Below, in pieces: positions 63,349 to 64,000 of a stretch of 64,000 bases of DNA. A model generated the notes under the pieces. That model ran no database searches, was not told where the DNA came from, and saw nothing but the letters and a program-made list of their open reading frames with translations. Source of the DNA: Rubellimicrobium roseum (GTDB lineage Bacteria; Pseudomonadota; Alphaproteobacteria; Rhodobacterales; Rhodobacteraceae); NCBI RefSeq assembly GCF_006152145.1, contig NZ_VDFV01000019.1, positions 1 to 64,000 of the forward strand, given 5' to 3'. Position numbers and translations under genes: made by a program. The stretch's first letter is position 1, and every line of letters starts with the position of its first letter.

Positions 63349-64000
63349 TCATTCGTCCTTTCGTCCCAAGCGCCACCCCGGCCGGACCCAGCCCAGCCCG
63401 AGCAGCAGGAGATAGCCCAGGTCCAGCAGGACCAGGGTGAGCCACGGATAGGTCAGCAGCGCCGCGCCCAGGGCCACCGCCGCCAGCAGCGCGAGGCGCA
63501 CCTGCTCCGGGCGGATGCTGACCGGGCGGAACGCCGGCGTGGGCAGGCGGCTGACCATCAGCGCCGCCACCACGAGCAGCCACAGCGCGCAGAGCGGCGC
63601 GGGCAGCACGGCGGACGGGGCGAGATTCGCTCCGAAGATCGGTAGCAGCGCGAGCATCGCCCCCGCCGGCGAGGGCACGCCCGTGAACGTGGCCTTCGGC
63701 TCCGCGGCGGCCGAAGGCTCCCGGCTGCCGATGTTGAACCGCGCCAGCCGCAGCGCGCAGGCCACGGCGTAGATCAGCGCGGCGATCCAGCCCTCGCCCC
63801 CGGCGCCCCCATAGGCCCACAGGTGCACGATCAGGGCCGGCGCCACCCCGAAGTTCACGAAGTCGCACAAGGAGTCCAGCTCCGCCCCGATGGCGCTCTC
63901 GCTGCCCAGCCGACGCGCGAGCCGCCCGTCGAGGCCATCGAGCACCGCCGCGAGCAGGATCAGCCCCACGGCGCGCTCGACATCGCCCGCCACGGCGAGG
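63349..64000 (-). CDS. pssA: CDP-diacylglycerol-serine O-phosphatidyltransferase, truncated by the window edge
   Basis: The carboxy-terminal part of PssA, which makes phosphatidylserine, the precursor of phosphatidylethanolamine. The CDP-alcohol phosphatidyltransferase motif DGLDGRLARRLGSESAIGAE followed by LDSLCDFVNFG fits DGx2ARx8Gx3Dx3D, with several membrane helices after it. The N-terminal helix (about 30-40 residues) lies beyond the right edge. It feeds PmtA with its substrate after decarboxylation. Confidence 0.9.
   Translation of the reverse strand, partial: LAVAGDVERAVGLILLAAVLDGLDGRLARRLGSESAIGAELDSLCDFVNFGVAPALIVHLWAYGGAGGEGWIAALIYAVACALRLARFNIGSREPSAAAEPKATFTGVPSPAGAMLALLPIFGANLAPSAVLPAPLCALWLLVVAALMVSRLPTPAFRPVSIRPEQVRLALLAAVALGAALLTYPWLTLVLLDLGYLLLLGLGWVRPGWRLGRKDE

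Noticed and set aside
1-64000. tRNA or rRNA genes, CRISPR arrays, integrases or transposases
   Set aside because: No T-loop-like GGTTCRAATCC with cloverleaf arms, no regularly spaced direct repeats and no recombinase or transposase motifs were seen; this is a reading by eye, so tRNAscan-SE would be decisive for tRNA.

Overview
The window looks like a chromosomal segment of a very G+C-rich alphaproteobacterium (about 70% G+C by eye), most likely of the order Rhodobacterales (Rhodobacter/Roseobacter relatives). Pointers to this are the pdxJ-acpS-lepB-rnc-era-DUF1491 gene order, a (p)ppGpp synthetase/hydrolase downstream of rpoZ, a PmtA-type phosphatidylethanolamine methyltransferase beside pssA, a taurine:pyruvate aminotransferase, small DUF6455- and DUF6732-like proteins, and FnrL-type boxes. 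I saw no rRNA, tRNA, CRISPR array, transposase or prophage. The genus cannot be set from this sequence alone.

Layout. 1-9.6 kb: the start of an EF-Tu gene at the left edge, parC, an SH3-domain protein, an SDR oxidoreductase, a HIG1-like small membrane protein, a cobalamin adenosyltransferase, an NAD-dependent reductase, an MFS transporter, recO and a Pr6Pr membrane protein. 9.9-19.7 kb: a long minus-strand housekeeping run (folK, rpoZ, rsh, a DUF2062 protein, pdxJ, acpS, lepB, a degenerate lepB paralogue, rnc, era, DUF1491). 19.7-28.4 kb: an ispH operon led by a NYN-domain gene, a HicA-like orphan, rnhA, rarD, and a translationally coupled def-def-def-fmt operon whose last deformylase has lost key residues; then a PatB-like C-S lyase. 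28.4-38.6 kb: a cobalamin locus, with cbiX-cobH-cobL-cobI-cbiG/cobJ-cobM on the minus strand and a DUF1636 protein, cobC and cbiB on the plus strand.

38.6-47 kb: a luciferase-like oxidoreductase, a DUF457 membrane hydrolase, preA/preT (pyrimidine reduction), a PlsC-type acyltransferase, an H-NS/HvrA-like protein, a secreted DUF4329 protein, deoD and a DUF6455 protein. 46.9-51.8 kb: an sdhCDAB operon with two extra small envelope genes, followed by a DUF429 gene that seems to begin at CTG. 51.9-61.2 kb: a sugar region with a GH4 glycosidase remnant, then a D-galactose/L-arabinose oxidative pathway with its ChvE-GguA-GguB importer and a divergent GbpR-like LysR regulator. 61.2-64 kb: tpa, pmtA and a pssA cut by the right edge.

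Genes inside operons are commonly joined by 4-bp ATGA or GTGA overlaps, and three convergent gene pairs share one CTAG as both stop codons. The most unusual items are a signal-peptidase-like DUF805 fusion lacking both catalytic residues, directly behind the active lepB; the tandem deformylases with one degenerate copy; a duplicated 60-bp non-coding element about 31 kb apart; a two-copy palindromic REP-like element; a structured intergenic segment upstream of the cobalamin operon; and the CTG-started DUF429 gene.
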